Assembly: GCF_030849505.1 (NCBI RefSeq)
Contig: NZ_JAUJFI010000036.1
Location: forward strand, 1 to 40,829
Source of the DNA: Azospirillum isscasi
Lineage (GTDB): Bacteria > Pseudomonadota > Alphaproteobacteria > Azospirillales > Azospirillaceae
Length of the DNA stretch: 40,829 nt
Reading direction: 5' to 3'
Position numbers and translations under genes: made by a program. This document shows positions 33,199 to 40,829 of this stretch, piece after piece (within the stretch, counting starts at the first letter, position 1; every line of letters begins with the position of its first letter). The notes below the pieces were generated by a model. That model did no database searches. It was not told where the DNA came from and saw only the letters and a program-made list of their open reading frames with translations.

Positions 33199-34899
33199 TC
33201 ACGCTGCCTCGCTCAGGCGATTCGACTGGCGAACCTCGCTCAGGAAGTCCTCGACCTGCTGTTCCAGGGCTTCGGACTGCCGGACCAGCTCGTCCGCCGC
33301 CAGGGTAACGATGTGGGCGGCCTGCAATGTTCCCTGCGCGCCCGCCGAGACGTCGGCGATGTGCCGGTTGATGTCCGCGGTTCCGGCCGCGGTCTGCTGG
33401 ACGTTGCGGCTGATCTCCGCGATGGCGGCGTGCTGCTCATGGATGGCCGCGGCGATGGACGAGGAGGTCTCATGAACCTCCTGGATGGTGCCGACGATGT
33501 TCTCGATGGCTGCCACGGCCTTTTCGGTCGCGTCCTGCACCACCGCGATCTGCTGGGCGATCTCGTCGGTGGAGCGGGCGGTCTGGCTGGACAGGTTCTT
33601 CACCTCGTGCGCCACCACGGCGAAGCCCTTGCCGGCCTCGCCGGCGCGGGCCGCTTCGATGGTCGCGTTCAGCGCGAGCAGGTTCGTCTGGCTGGCGATC
33701 TGGCGGATGATGTCCACCACCTCGCCGATCCGCCCGGCGGCGTGCGCCAGCCCCTGGACGATCTGATCGGTGCGGCGGGACCGGTCCGCCGCCAGACGGG
33801 CGACATCGGTCGACCGCTCGATCTGTTGGCTGATTTCATGGCTGGCCGCGTTCAGCTCTTCGGTGGCCGAGGCGACGGTCTGCACGTTGGCCGAGGCCTG
33901 CTGCGAGGCGCTGGAAACAGCCGCGCTCTGGGCGCTGGTCTGCTGCGCCTCGGCGGACATGGCGCCGGACGCCATGTGCAGGCTATCGATCTGCCGGCGG
34001 ATGGCGGCGATCATGCCCTTCACCCGCTGCTCCATGGCGTCGGCCATCGCGAGCATCGAGCGCTTCCGCTCCATGACGACCTGCTGCTCATGCTCCTCCT
34101 GCTCGACCCGCAGCCGCTCCACCCGCACGAGGTTGTCGCGGAACATTTCGATCGTACGAGCCATGTCGCCAAGTTCATCGCCGCGCTCGCGGCATGGAAT
34201 GACGCCCTCGGTGCGGCCTTCGGAGATGTCCAGCATGATCCGGCGCAAGGCATCGAAGGGCCGGAAGGTAAACTTCATTGCCACAAGGACGCCGACGGCA
34301 AAGATCACCGTCGCCACCAGAATGACGAGGACGACCTCTTGGATCAGCTCGTCGATGACGGCGAAAAACTGGCTCTTCTCCACCGCGACCACTAGGATGC
34401 CGACCACTTTGCCCGAGGCATCACGGATCGGGTCGTAGGCCGTCATGTAGATCTTTCCCAACGCCAACGCTTCCCCACGATACGGCTGCCCCCGTTCCAA
34501 CACGGCTTCGTAAACCGGACCATGGGCCAGCCGCGATCCAACCGCGCGCTTGCCTTCGGCAATGATTGTGGTGGCGACCCGAACTTCACCGTGGAAGAGA
34601 GAGGCCACTCCACCGACGGCTGTGACCAAGCGATCAAGCGTGTCGTTGTCGCCGTCCAGCTTGCTCTCGCCGATCCACAGAGCACCAGCTTCCGAACGAA
34701 ACGCATCACCTTTGGACAGCAACAGCTCGTGCGCCACCCTGGCGTTCTCGTTCAGGCGCTCGTTGGCCTGCCTGGTGACATGCTCTCCGACTTTTCTCGC
34801 CGCCAGAGTTACGGTCAACGCCGACAGGAGAAGAAGACTGAGGATCGTGGTGGCGGTGACGCGCGTGGCGAGGCGGGTTCTTCGAAAAACGTTCAGCAT
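33199..34899 (-). CDS. Methyl-accepting chemotaxis protein with Cache-type sensor domain
   Basis: This 566-residue receptor has TM1 (about 14-33), a periplasmic domain of about 155 residues, TM2 (about 189-208), HAMP (about 210-265) and an MCP signalling domain with [20 protein letters not shown]. In the periplasmic domain, [18 protein letters not shown] followed by [19 protein letters not shown] and [12 protein letters not shown] is a pattern of single Cache (sCache_3-like) ligand-binding domains. These often bind small organic acids. The ligand is unknown; given the catabolic island nearby a dicarboxylate is an idea only. The gene is 31 bp upstream of the PAS gene in the operon. Confidence 0.94.
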   Translation of the reverse strand: MLNVFRRTRLATRVTATTILSLLLLSALTVTLAARKVGEHVTRQANERLNENARVAHELLLSKGDAFRSEAGALWIGESKLDGDNDTLDRLVTAVGGVASLFHGEVRVATTIIAEGKRAVGSRLAHGPVYEAVLERGQPYRGEALALGKIYMTAYDPIRDASGKVVGILVVAVEKSQFFAVIDELIQEVVLVILVATVIFAVGVLVAMKFTFRPFDALRRIMLDISEGRTEGVIPCRERGDELGDMARTIEMFRDNLVRVERLRVEQEEHEQQVVMERKRSMLAMADAMEQRVKGMIAAIRRQIDSLHMASGAMSAEAQQTSAQSAAVSSASQQASANVQTVASATEELNAASHEISQQIERSTDVARLAADRSRRTDQIVQGLAHAAGRIGEVVDIIRQIASQTNLLALNATIEAARAGEAGKGFAVVAHEVKNLSSQTARSTDEIAQQIAVVQDATEKAVAAIENIVGTIQEVHETSSSIAAAIHEQHAAIAEISRNVQQTAAGTADINRHIADVSAGAQGTLQAAHIVTLAADELVRQSEALEQQVEDFLSEVRQSNRLSEAA

Positions 34900-34929
34900 G
34901 GATGGGGTCCTGAAACGAGGAAAAGAGCC

Positions 34930-36642
34930 TTATGCGGTGCGAATACCGGAAAGGAAGCGATCGACCTCTTCGCGGAGGACTTTTGCCTGCCGGTCGAGAT
35001 CATCAACGACGGCCTGCAGGGTATGGCCGACCTCTTCGACTTTATGGATGCTTGACCCGACGATACGGATGTTGTCCGTCACGGTCTCGGTGCCTTCCGC
35101 GGCTTGCCGGCTGTTGGCCGCAATCTCGCGCGTGGCGGCGTCCTGCTGCTCCACGGACTCCGCGATCGTCACCAGAGCGCCGTCGATGGAATCAATGGTG
35201 GCCGCAACCGTCCGCACGGCCTGAACGGCTTCGGCGGTGCTTTCGGTGATGGCGCCGACGCGCTCCATGATCTCGCGCGTCGCCCCCATGGTCTGCGCGG
35301 CGAGCGCCTTGACCTCGGAGGCCACCACCGCGAACCCGCGCCCGGCGGCACCGGCCCGCGACGCCTCGATGGTCGCGTTGAGAGCGAGAAGGTTGGTCTG
35401 CGCGGCGATGCTGGAGATGAGATCGACGATGCCGGCGACCTGCCGCGCCGTTTCCTCCAACGCGCGGACCCGCTCCGTCGAACGCACCACCGAAGCGATG
35501 GCGTCCTTCGACACCTGGGTCGAGCGCGATACCTCGCCGCCGATGGCGTGGATGGAACTTGTCAGCTGATCCGCCGCCGCGAACACCGATTGCACGCTGC
35601 CGCACGCCGTTCCGGCCGCCTCCGCGGTCCGCTCGGAGGTGTGTGTGGCGGCGTAGGCCGTCTCGGTCATGCTGCGCGCCGTGCCGACCAGTCGTTCGGT
35701 GGACGAGGAGAGATTGCCGAGGACCTGGGCGATTGTGCCTTCGAAATGGTGGACCAGCGTTTCGATGTGATGCATGCGCCGCTCCCGTTCCGCCATCTGG
35801 GCCGCTTGGCTGGCTTCGAGTTCGGCCCGCTTCTCCGCATTGCCGCGGAACACCGCCAAGGCGCGGGTCATGGCGCCGACCTCGTCGCGGCGTTCCACGC
35901 CCGTGATATCGACCTCCCAATCCCCGGCGGCCATGCGCTCCATCGAGTGGGTGATGGTGGCGACCGGGCCGGTGACGCGCTTCACCAAGGCCCAGCGGAC
36001 CACCAACATGCTGGCCGCGGTCAGCAGCACGCCGCAGCCGAGCAGTTTCAGCAGAATGCCGCGCAGGCGGCTTTGCTCCGCGCCGACGTCGAGCTGGCTG
36101 GACAGCACGGCGATGACGTCGCCCTTCCGCAGTCCCATCGCACCGTGACAGGTAAAGCAGACCTCCTGGTCGGCCCCCGGCGTTTCACCCAGAACAATGG
36201 GCAGCGTCATCCGGTAGGTGTCGCTGACATACCGGCCGACCGGCTTGCCTGAACGGAGCGCTTCCCGGTCGATGTCGTCGCGCGGCTCCTTGGGCGGGGT
36301 GCTCGGGAAGCCCTCGGCCATGTGGCTGGCAACCGACGGCGACCAAGCGCTCCAGATCTGACCGGGATAGTCGGTGTTTCGCTGGCGGAACCAATCGTTG
36401 AACACCCCGATCCCGACATCCTCGGCGTCGGTCGGGCGTTTGGCCATCACGCTCACGATGAGCGCGTGAAGCGAGTCCAGTTCATTGCGGCTGAACTCTT
36501 CAATGTTGTGCTCCATCTGGTCCGCCTGGAGCCAGGCGACGCCAAACAGGCAAACAGCCGATAGCAACGACAAGCCGATCCCGATCAGGGCCATGAACTG
36601 CCGCTGCAAGGACATTGAAGCAAATGGCGTTTTCCGAGTCAT
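34930..36642 (-). CDS. Methyl-accepting chemotaxis protein with a c-haem-binding DUF3365-type sensor domain
   Basis: This 570-residue receptor has TM1 (about 17-40), a periplasmic domain (41-195), TM2 (196-220), HAMP and an MCP signalling domain with [20 protein letters not shown]. The periplasmic part contains [20 protein letters not shown]-type sequence and, at residues 162-166, CFTCH, a perfect CxxCH motif for covalent c-type haem. The layout matches DUF3365 (Tll0287-like) sensors. It probably senses redox state or a gas through haem. ATG at 36642 is the first ATG; a TTG at 36663 and ATG at 36615 are alternatives. No clear ribosome site is visible. It heads the sensory operon. Confidence 0.93.
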   Translation of the reverse strand: MTRKTPFASMSLQRQFMALIGIGLSLLSAVCLFGVAWLQADQMEHNIEEFSRNELDSLHALIVSVMAKRPTDAEDVGIGVFNDWFRQRNTDYPGQIWSAWSPSVASHMAEGFPSTPPKEPRDDIDREALRSGKPVGRYVSDTYRMTLPIVLGETPGADQEVCFTCHGAMGLRKGDVIAVLSSQLDVGAEQSRLRGILLKLLGCGVLLTAASMLVVRWALVKRVTGPVATITHSMERMAAGDWEVDITGVERRDEVGAMTRALAVFRGNAEKRAELEASQAAQMAERERRMHHIETLVHHFEGTIAQVLGNLSSSTERLVGTARSMTETAYAATHTSERTAEAAGTACGSVQSVFAAADQLTSSIHAIGGEVSRSTQVSKDAIASVVRSTERVRALEETARQVAGIVDLISSIAAQTNLLALNATIEASRAGAAGRGFAVVASEVKALAAQTMGATREIMERVGAITESTAEAVQAVRTVAATIDSIDGALVTIAESVEQQDAATREIAANSRQAAEGTETVTDNIRIVGSSIHKVEEVGHTLQAVVDDLDRQAKVLREEVDRFLSGIRTA

Positions 36643-36663
36643 TCTGACGGGCTCAAACAACAA

Positions 36664-37076
36664 TCTTTACGGATGACGGAGAATGGGTTCAAAACCCAGA
36701 CTCCACACAAACATACTCCATATACACCACGAGTCAACAATGCACGGCGTTCAATCAAAGATTCACTGCAAAGGTGATGAATGTTTGTTAACCATGAACA
36801 TATACTTGCTTGGTTAAAATATTTAAACTTATCTTCACCATTGCTTTCGCGTTCCTAAGATAATTTACTCTATCCCTTTCGAATGATGGCGCACCCTTGG
36901 CGACACACATCGCAAGTTGAGCGGCAGCTTCGGCTTTGATGATGGCGTGGTGACTGGAGCTGATGGGTGGAAGCAGGCGCTCCGCTTAGGCGCCCTGAAC
37001 AGTTGAAAAGGAGCGCGAATTCTATGCACTTAAGCTTGTATTGCGGCGTTTGCAGGACCGGCAGGATTGGGCAAAC
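36664..37076. other. AT-rich intergenic region upstream of the sensory operon
   Basis: The stretch is clearly more AT-rich than its surroundings, especially 36700-36870, with many TTTAAA/TTAAC-type words. It presumably carries the promoter for the operon starting at 36642. I see no convincing coding region, RNA gene or strong hairpin in it. Part of 36880-37076 may be insertion-sequence debris together with the fragment just after it. Confidence 0.4.
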
Positions 37077-37240
37077 TCAACCGGACCGGCTTTCCGAGGG
37101 CCACTTGGCTTGGATCAGGCCATCAAGGCAACGCCCTCTGCTTAAGCGTGACAGCGCGCTTGCGGCTTCAACGAGCGGAATGTCGTCGATCGGCTTGTGC
37201 AGATGCCGGGGATTGAACCAGCGTTCCCACTCCAGTGCGG
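37077..37240 (-). pseudogene. IS3-family transposase C-terminal fragment
   Basis: Minus-strand translation gives LEWERWFNPRHLHKPIDDIP, then LVEAASAL. This resembles the C-terminal end of IS3 OrfB integrases (LEWVDWFNNRRLLEPIGNIP, then PAEAEA). The similarity covers about 35 residues and is lost on both sides. It is a short relic without start or catalytic residues. Confidence 0.5.
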
Positions 37241-37380
37241 CGGGTTGCGCAGTCGAAGGAGCCTTCTGCCCCGCCCGGAGCCGGCGCCCCGATCCGCCAC
37301 GCAACGGCAGAGGCGCCCGCATGGAGGAAGCCTTAAGGAGTCAACGGAGAAAGGAAATGGAAGAGCCGGGCAACGGACGG

Positions 37381-37659
37381 TCAGCCACGCTTCCGCCCGG
37401 ACGCGTCCTGCGGCACAGCGGGCATGTCTTCCGGCTGATCGACCAGCATGACGCCGAGGCCGCGGGCCGACGACAGGAAGATGACGCCATGCTCCTCCAA
37501 CGCCTTGCGCACGGCGTTGCGCGTCGTGTCCCGCACTTCAAGGCGGTCCGATTCAAGGCGCTTCAGGGCGGTCAAGGCGACCAGAGCCGTGTCCGCCAGC
37601 GTCTCCTGCGTCCAGCCGAGGAGCGCCCGCGCCGCCCGTATTTGCCTGGGTGTGATCAT
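37381..37659 (-). CDS. Small XRE-family helix-turn-helix regulator
   Basis: This 92-residue protein starts MITPRQIRAARALLGWTQET. A Cro/C1-type HTH follows (LADTALVALTALKRLESDR, residues about 5-58), and a short C-terminal part has EHGVIFLSSARGLGVML. Such small XRE proteins usually bind palindromes at their own promoter. A perfect 20-bp palindrome overlaps the start codon and a second, 17-bp one overlaps the likely -10 box, so autoregulation is probable. No partner toxin gene is seen beside it. Specific targets are unknown. Confidence 0.85.
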   Translation of the reverse strand: MITPRQIRAARALLGWTQETLADTALVALTALKRLESDRLEVRDTTRNAVRKALEEHGVIFLSSARGLGVMLVDQPEDMPAVPQDASGRKRG

Positions 37660-37670
37660 CGATGATCACA
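37651..37670 (-). promoter_or_regulatory. Perfect 20-bp palindrome over the XRE start codon
   Basis: TGTGATCATC is followed directly by its exact reverse complement GATGATCACA. It covers the ATG of the XRE gene (37657-37659) and its leader. This is a strong candidate operator, or an mRNA hairpin that would hide the start codon. Confidence 0.6.
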
Positions 37671-37700
37671 TTCCCGATGCGCGCGTCCGGCGCTACGAAA

Positions 37701-37736
37701 ACGACTATTATAGTCGTATCAGAATACCGATGGAAA
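37701..37736 (-). promoter_or_regulatory. Probable XRE promoter with a 17-bp palindrome over the -10 box
   Basis: On the minus strand TTTCCA (37731-37736) and TATAAT (37707-37712) are separated by 18 bp, close to a consensus promoter. The -10 lies within ACGACTAT-T-ATAGTCGT (37701-37717), a perfect palindrome. A repressor bound there would block RNA polymerase. Confidence 0.55.
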
Positions 37737-37956
37737 TACACTCCTAAGTTGCAGTGGTCCACTGCCCTTTCCCAGCCGCAGGGCGGTTATGGAGGGACCA
37801 CACTCTTACCCCGCCACCGGCATCATCCAGGCGCACGTGGCGGCAAACGTTTGGAAAGGAACCGACAACGGCATGGAGAACACAATCGTTCTGGATTGAA
37901 GAAAAGCGGTGATCGTCGGCGCGCGCCCGGTACGAACCGGCGCATCCTGAGGGCCA

Positions 37957-38355
37957 ATGAGGACATCAGCCATGACCAAGGACACACCCATCCATGTGCT
38001 TGTCGCCGAGGACGACGTGCTGGTCGCCCGGGCGCTGCGCGCCATCCTGGAGGAGGCCGGTTACCACGTCACGCTCGCCCACGACGGGGTGCAGGCGCTC
38101 GCTTTCCAGGCCCAGGGCCCCACCGACGTGTTGATGACCGATTTCCAGATGCCCCGCCTCGACGGGCGGGAACTGATCCGGCGGTTGCGGGCAGCGTGCC
38201 CCGCGCTGCCGGTGGTCCTGATGACCGGCGTCCCGGACGACCCCGCTCTCGACGAACTGCGCGGCGCAACGGAAGCCGGTATCGTCATTCTGACCAAACC
38301 GCTGAGTCCCTCGCCGATCATCGCGGCCATCCGGACCGTGCTTGGTTCTTCCTGA
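37957..38355 (+). CDS. Single-domain response regulator
   Basis: This 127-132-residue protein is a lone receiver domain. It has VLVAEDDVLVARALRAILEE with the acidic pair, the phosphoacceptor aspartate in VLMTDFQMPRLDG, the threonine in VVLMTGVP and the lysine in VILTKPLSP. There is no output domain, so it probably works like CheY or Spo0F or modulates a kinase. Two starts are possible: 37957, with GAGGG 5 nt upstream, and 37972. No histidine kinase gene is adjacent. A link to the chemoreceptors nearby is possible, since the receptors lie on the other strand 1.3 kb away. Confidence 0.9.
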   Translation: MRTSAMTKDTPIHVLVAEDDVLVARALRAILEEAGYHVTLAHDGVQALAFQAQGPTDVLMTDFQMPRLDGRELIRRLRAACPALPVVLMTGVPDDPALDELRGATEAGIVILTKPLSPSPIIAAIRTVLGSS

Positions 38356-38502
38356 CCGCGCTCAAGCGCGTGGGCGGAAGCGGCCGTTGCGCCCAGCAAC
38401 GTCACGAAGGGGTCAAAAAGCCATTTCAGGAATATGGATTTTGACCGACCAACAGCCGCCGCACACAACGGTACGCAACATCAACGTCGGGTGTTCTGTG
38501 CA

Positions 38503-38907
38503 ATGACCAATGTTCTCGAGCAAACTGCCAGGATCGTGGCCGCCTACGTCCGAAACCACCGTGTCGGTGTCGAGGAAGTGCCCCCGCTGATCGCGGCCGT
38601 ACGGCAGGCCCTGACCACCCTTGGCACCCCCGCTGAACCGCCTGACCTCGTACGGGAGCCGGCGGTGCCGATCCGTCGCTCGGTGACTCCCGACTATATC
38701 GTCTGCCTCGAAGACGGTCGGAAGCTGAAGATGCTGAAACGCCACCTACGTATTGTTTATGGGTTGTCGCCGGAGGAGTACCGGGCGCGCTGGCAGCTGC
38801 CGGACAACTACCCGATGACCGCTCCAAACCACGCGGCATCCTGCTCCGCGCTCGCCAAGGCGCGGGGGCTCGGTCGAACCGGGCGGAGATTACGGAACGC
38901 ACCGTAA
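38503..38907 (+). CDS. Ros/MucR-family transcriptional regulator
   Basis: This 134-residue protein has the MucR signature: TARIVAAYVRNHRVGVEEVP near the start, TPDYIVCLEDGRKLKMLKRH around residues 60-80, then GLSPEEYRARWQLPDNYPM and ALAKARGLG. The family binds AT-rich DNA through a zinc-finger-like domain and controls exopolysaccharide, motility and symbiosis genes in alphaproteobacteria. The usual HLxTHYG reads HLRIVYG here, so one histidine often used as a zinc ligand is missing. The start at 38503 fits the family; the open frame to 38434 adds an unrelated extension. It lies about 150 bp downstream of the receiver gene. Confidence 0.9.
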   Translation: MTNVLEQTARIVAAYVRNHRVGVEEVPPLIAAVRQALTTLGTPAEPPDLVREPAVPIRRSVTPDYIVCLEDGRKLKMLKRHLRIVYGLSPEEYRARWQLPDNYPMTAPNHAASCSALAKARGLGRTGRRLRNAP

Positions 38908-39032
38908 GGGCCGCCGCCCGCTTGTCGGCTCTCCGTCTCGGGTTCCGCCCTGATCCGCACAGCCCCATCGGGCATCTCCCGCCCCAGGAAGAGTGGGCGG
39001 CGATCGCTCGATGTCGTCATGGCGCTGAACAC

Positions 39033-40187
39033 TCAAAATGCTGACTTCTGCTCCCGACGCCGGTCCAGAGCGACATCGAACTGGCGCAGCAGGCGGCTCA
39101 ACGTCTCGAAATCGACGTGGCGGGATGGCAGGCTCTTCATGCAACGGTTGTCCAGATGCACCACGCTGATCAGCGCCGACACGCAATAGCCCAGAAGCCA
39201 GTAATGTGCATGGATCGTGCGCAGGAACTCGCGGAACAGTGACGGGGACCCATCCATCAGCGCCCTGAAGCTCTTCTCGTACTCGCCCAGAATGTGGCGG
39301 ATATCCAGCAGAGTGGCGTTGAGCATATGACCCACCCGGTCGATGTGCATCAGCAAATGCTCATCGTAGGGACGGTGCATTTTCAAGTCGGCCGGCACGC
39401 ATTCCCGGGATCTCAACCATGTGATGATGGTGCGGACCCGCGGAGCGATGCGGCGGAGTTGGTATTCATAGAAAGTAATCCCCTTCCAGGCGCTGAAGAT
39501 TGCGTCGGCTTCGGAGTGATCGATGCCGAAGGCCGATACGAAATGCCCGGCCTCTTCCATGTCGGGATTCCAGATGGCGTCGAGAAACCGACCAACGATT
39601 GCCTCGCTGCCGATGCCATCGTTGACGGCCTTGCGCACGATTGGCTCCACCCGCCGGCTGATCAGCCGACGCAACTGGGCCTCCTCCTCTGCGGCAATCT
39701 GCCAATAACGTTGATCGAGCCGAACTTTCTTCGCTTCGAAGTAAGTCTTCAGCAGAAAGGCGTCCAGAGATGGAATGTTGTCGATCAGGGATAAAAGGCT
39801 AAGGTCATTATGGACACTTTCCTGCTCCACCGCTTCAGGACCGAAGTGCTCTTCCAACAGAACAGTGCTATTGCGGGACCTTAGATAGATGGCAACCCCA
39901 CCGGCCTCCCATTGACGGTCGTCATGAGGGATGTAAATGCCGGTTTCAACCGGACGCTTGCTGAGCGCGTTCCCAGCGTCACAATTCAGGAAATCGTGCC
40001 CGTCGCCCTGGCTTTCGTCGAAATTCGGGTACTTGAACAGGATGACATGGTTCAGAGCATGCGTCCGGAAGAGATGGGCCTCTTCCGGCAGGCTTTGGGT
40101 AATGGACAGCAGGTTCAGCGATACGCTGGAACCTCCGTATAAGATTTGTTCCAGGATCGGTGAGATTGCTTCAAAGTGACGTCGCAT
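39033..40187 (-). CDS. Protein of unknown function, about 384 residues
   Basis: I do not recognise this protein. It starts MRRHFEAISPILEQILYGGS and is soluble in character. It is rich in aromatic and charged residues in its second half (WKGITFYEYQLRRIAP, HAHYWLLGYCVSALISVVHL), with predicted mostly helical content. The N-terminal part mentions FRTHALNHVILFKYPNFDES and IYIPHDDRQWEAGGVAIYL, which may be a mixed alpha-beta domain. AGGAG lies upstream of two candidate starts, ATG at 40187 and GTG at 40193; a GTG at 40211 is less likely. It stands alone, with no operon partner in the window. The long open frame with normal codon use supports a real gene. Confidence 0.75.
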   Translation of the reverse strand: MRRHFEAISPILEQILYGGSSVSLNLLSITQSLPEEAHLFRTHALNHVILFKYPNFDESQGDGHDFLNCDAGNALSKRPVETGIYIPHDDRQWEAGGVAIYLRSRNSTVLLEEHFGPEAVEQESVHNDLSLLSLIDNIPSLDAFLLKTYFEAKKVRLDQRYWQIAAEEEAQLRRLISRRVEPIVRKAVNDGIGSEAIVGRFLDAIWNPDMEEAGHFVSAFGIDHSEADAIFSAWKGITFYEYQLRRIAPRVRTIITWLRSRECVPADLKMHRPYDEHLLMHIDRVGHMLNATLLDIRHILGEYEKSFRALMDGSPSLFREFLRTIHAHYWLLGYCVSALISVVHLDNRCMKSLPSRHVDFETLSRLLRQFDVALDRRREQKSAF

Positions 40188-40211
40188 ATGCACAAGGCTC
40201 CTCTTTCGCAC

Positions 40212-40829
40212 TCGCCAGAGGGCACAGGCTTTCGCTCGGGACGGGCAAGTTACTCATCCATTTGTTTCCGTCAAAACGGACAACACCCGCCTTGGACAGA
40301 AAGAAAAATGACGTTCACTTTCTATCCGATCAGAAACCATCAAGGGAACTGATGATTTCATTGGGAATTTAATTTTCTCTATAAAGATCCTTCCGCCCTC
40401 CCCCGTCGCGGTTTGCCAGCTCCATTTGCAAACATTAAACATCAACAACCGTTAATATACATTTTACTGCCAACCGGTAGCGGACGGGCATTTTGACGCA
40501 GCGGCACCGCACGCGAGAAATGTTCTTTGCGTTCCGTGTGTTATCTTGATTGCGCAATTCGGGCTGCGCCTTCGGGCGATCACGGTGACGACAACCGCCC
40601 ATCCGACCAGCACGGCAGCGAGGCCTTCTCTGTTCACCGTCACATGATCCCGACTCTTGCGCCCGACCATGATTCCTGCGTTTGCGGGGCTTGGCGATGC
40701 TCTCCTGGCAGTCACCCACCCAAAGCATGGAAAGAGGCACGAGCCACGCTAACAGGTCGCGGAAAAACGAACATATTTCGGCTTTTTGCCTCTGCTGAGG
40801 CTTGGAAATGGCGTTTCCGCCGCCCGTTT
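40212..40829. other. Right-end stretch without a supported gene
   Basis: Bases 40290-40480 are AT-rich and look like an intergenic promoter region for the unknown gene. After that, GC content rises again. Short minus-strand frames of up to 101 codons occur at 40435-40740. One contains a hydrophobic stretch, but no ribosome site or family supports it. I found no RNA gene or clear repeat. Confidence 0.4.

Noticed and set aside
29605-36642. A complete chemotaxis signalling operon
   Set aside because: Only receptors, a PAS protein and an EAL protein are present; cheA, cheW, cheR and cheB are absent from the window.
36967-37665. 232-codon plus-strand frame
   Set aside because: It crosses an IS3 remnant and the antisense of the XRE gene and is not homologous to anything recognisable.
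37789-37899. 36-codon plus-strand frame beginning MEGPHSYPATG upstream of the receiver gene
   Set aside because: Only a weak GGGCGG precedes it and no homologue comes to mind; too short to support.
40435-40740. Minus-strand frames with a hydrophobic segment near the right end
   Set aside because: No convincing start, ribosome site or family; probably chance in GC-rich sequence.
1-40829. CRISPR arrays, tRNA or rRNA genes, prophage or conjugation genes
   Set aside because: No regular short repeats with spacers, no cloverleaf or rRNA-like sequence, and no phage or transfer proteins were seen.

Overview
The window looks like a high-GC alphaproteobacterium, most likely Azospirillum or a related Rhodospirillales. 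The basis is a Ros/MucR regulator, a methylsuccinyl-CoA dehydrogenase of the ethylmalonyl-CoA type, dense minus-strand operons and a run of diverse chemoreceptors. This placement is inference from gene content; there is no rRNA or tRNA in the window.

Region 1 (1-27737) is a catabolic island for a short, probably methyl-branched dicarboxylate. Most genes are on the minus strand, in several units: (a) an ETF-ubiquinone oxidoreductase running off the left edge, with a divergent MFS exporter; (b) a mesaconyl-CoA C1:C4 transferase (mct-like) followed by a CitE/HpcH-type lyase; (c) a TRAP substrate-binding protein and a thioesterase, closed by an intrinsic terminator; (d) an operon from 14636 down to 6105: mesaconyl-C4-CoA hydratase (meh-like), etfB, etfA, SDR, methylsuccinyl-CoA dehydrogenase (mcd), CoA-transferase, SDR, alpha-methylacyl-CoA racemase; (e) an operon from 23170 down to 15451: malyl-CoA-lyase-like protein, acyl-CoA synthetase, acyl-CoA dehydrogenase, thiolase, crotonase, CoA-ligase-like subunit, closed by a perfect terminator; (f) a LysR gene divergent from a MaoC hydratase and, further on, the TRAP DctQ and DctM membrane subunits.

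Read together, (d), (b) and (e) suggest uptake by TRAP, CoA activation, beta-oxidation to methylsuccinyl-CoA, epimerisation, oxidation by Mcd to mesaconyl-C1-CoA, CoA shift by Mct, hydration by Meh to citramalyl-CoA, and cleavage to pyruvate plus acetyl-CoA. Electrons would leave through the co-encoded ETF and ETF-QO. A LysR-type box (GGTAT-N11-ATACC and relatives) recurs upstream of most of these units. Two copies, about 22.9 kb apart, sit in promoter segments that match at 57 of 76 positions by hand count, which ties the island into one proposed regulon.

Region 2 (27738-29231) is an insertion-sequence graveyard: a frameshifted IS110 transposase, an internally deleted IS5-type transposase and a second IS110 5' fragment. 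It marks the border between the two functional blocks.

Region 3 (29232-36642) is a minus-strand sensory operon: a chemoreceptor with a CxxCH haem motif in its periplasmic domain, a Cache-type chemoreceptor, a PAS protein overlapping a chemoreceptor without a sensor domain (together resembling a split Aer), a PAS-EAL c-di-GMP phosphodiesterase and a 103-residue protein of unknown function.

Region 4 (36643-40829) holds an IS3 remnant, a small XRE regulator with two perfect palindromes at its promoter and start, a single-domain response regulator, a MucR-family regulator, a 384-residue protein I do not recognise, and a terminal stretch without a convincing gene.
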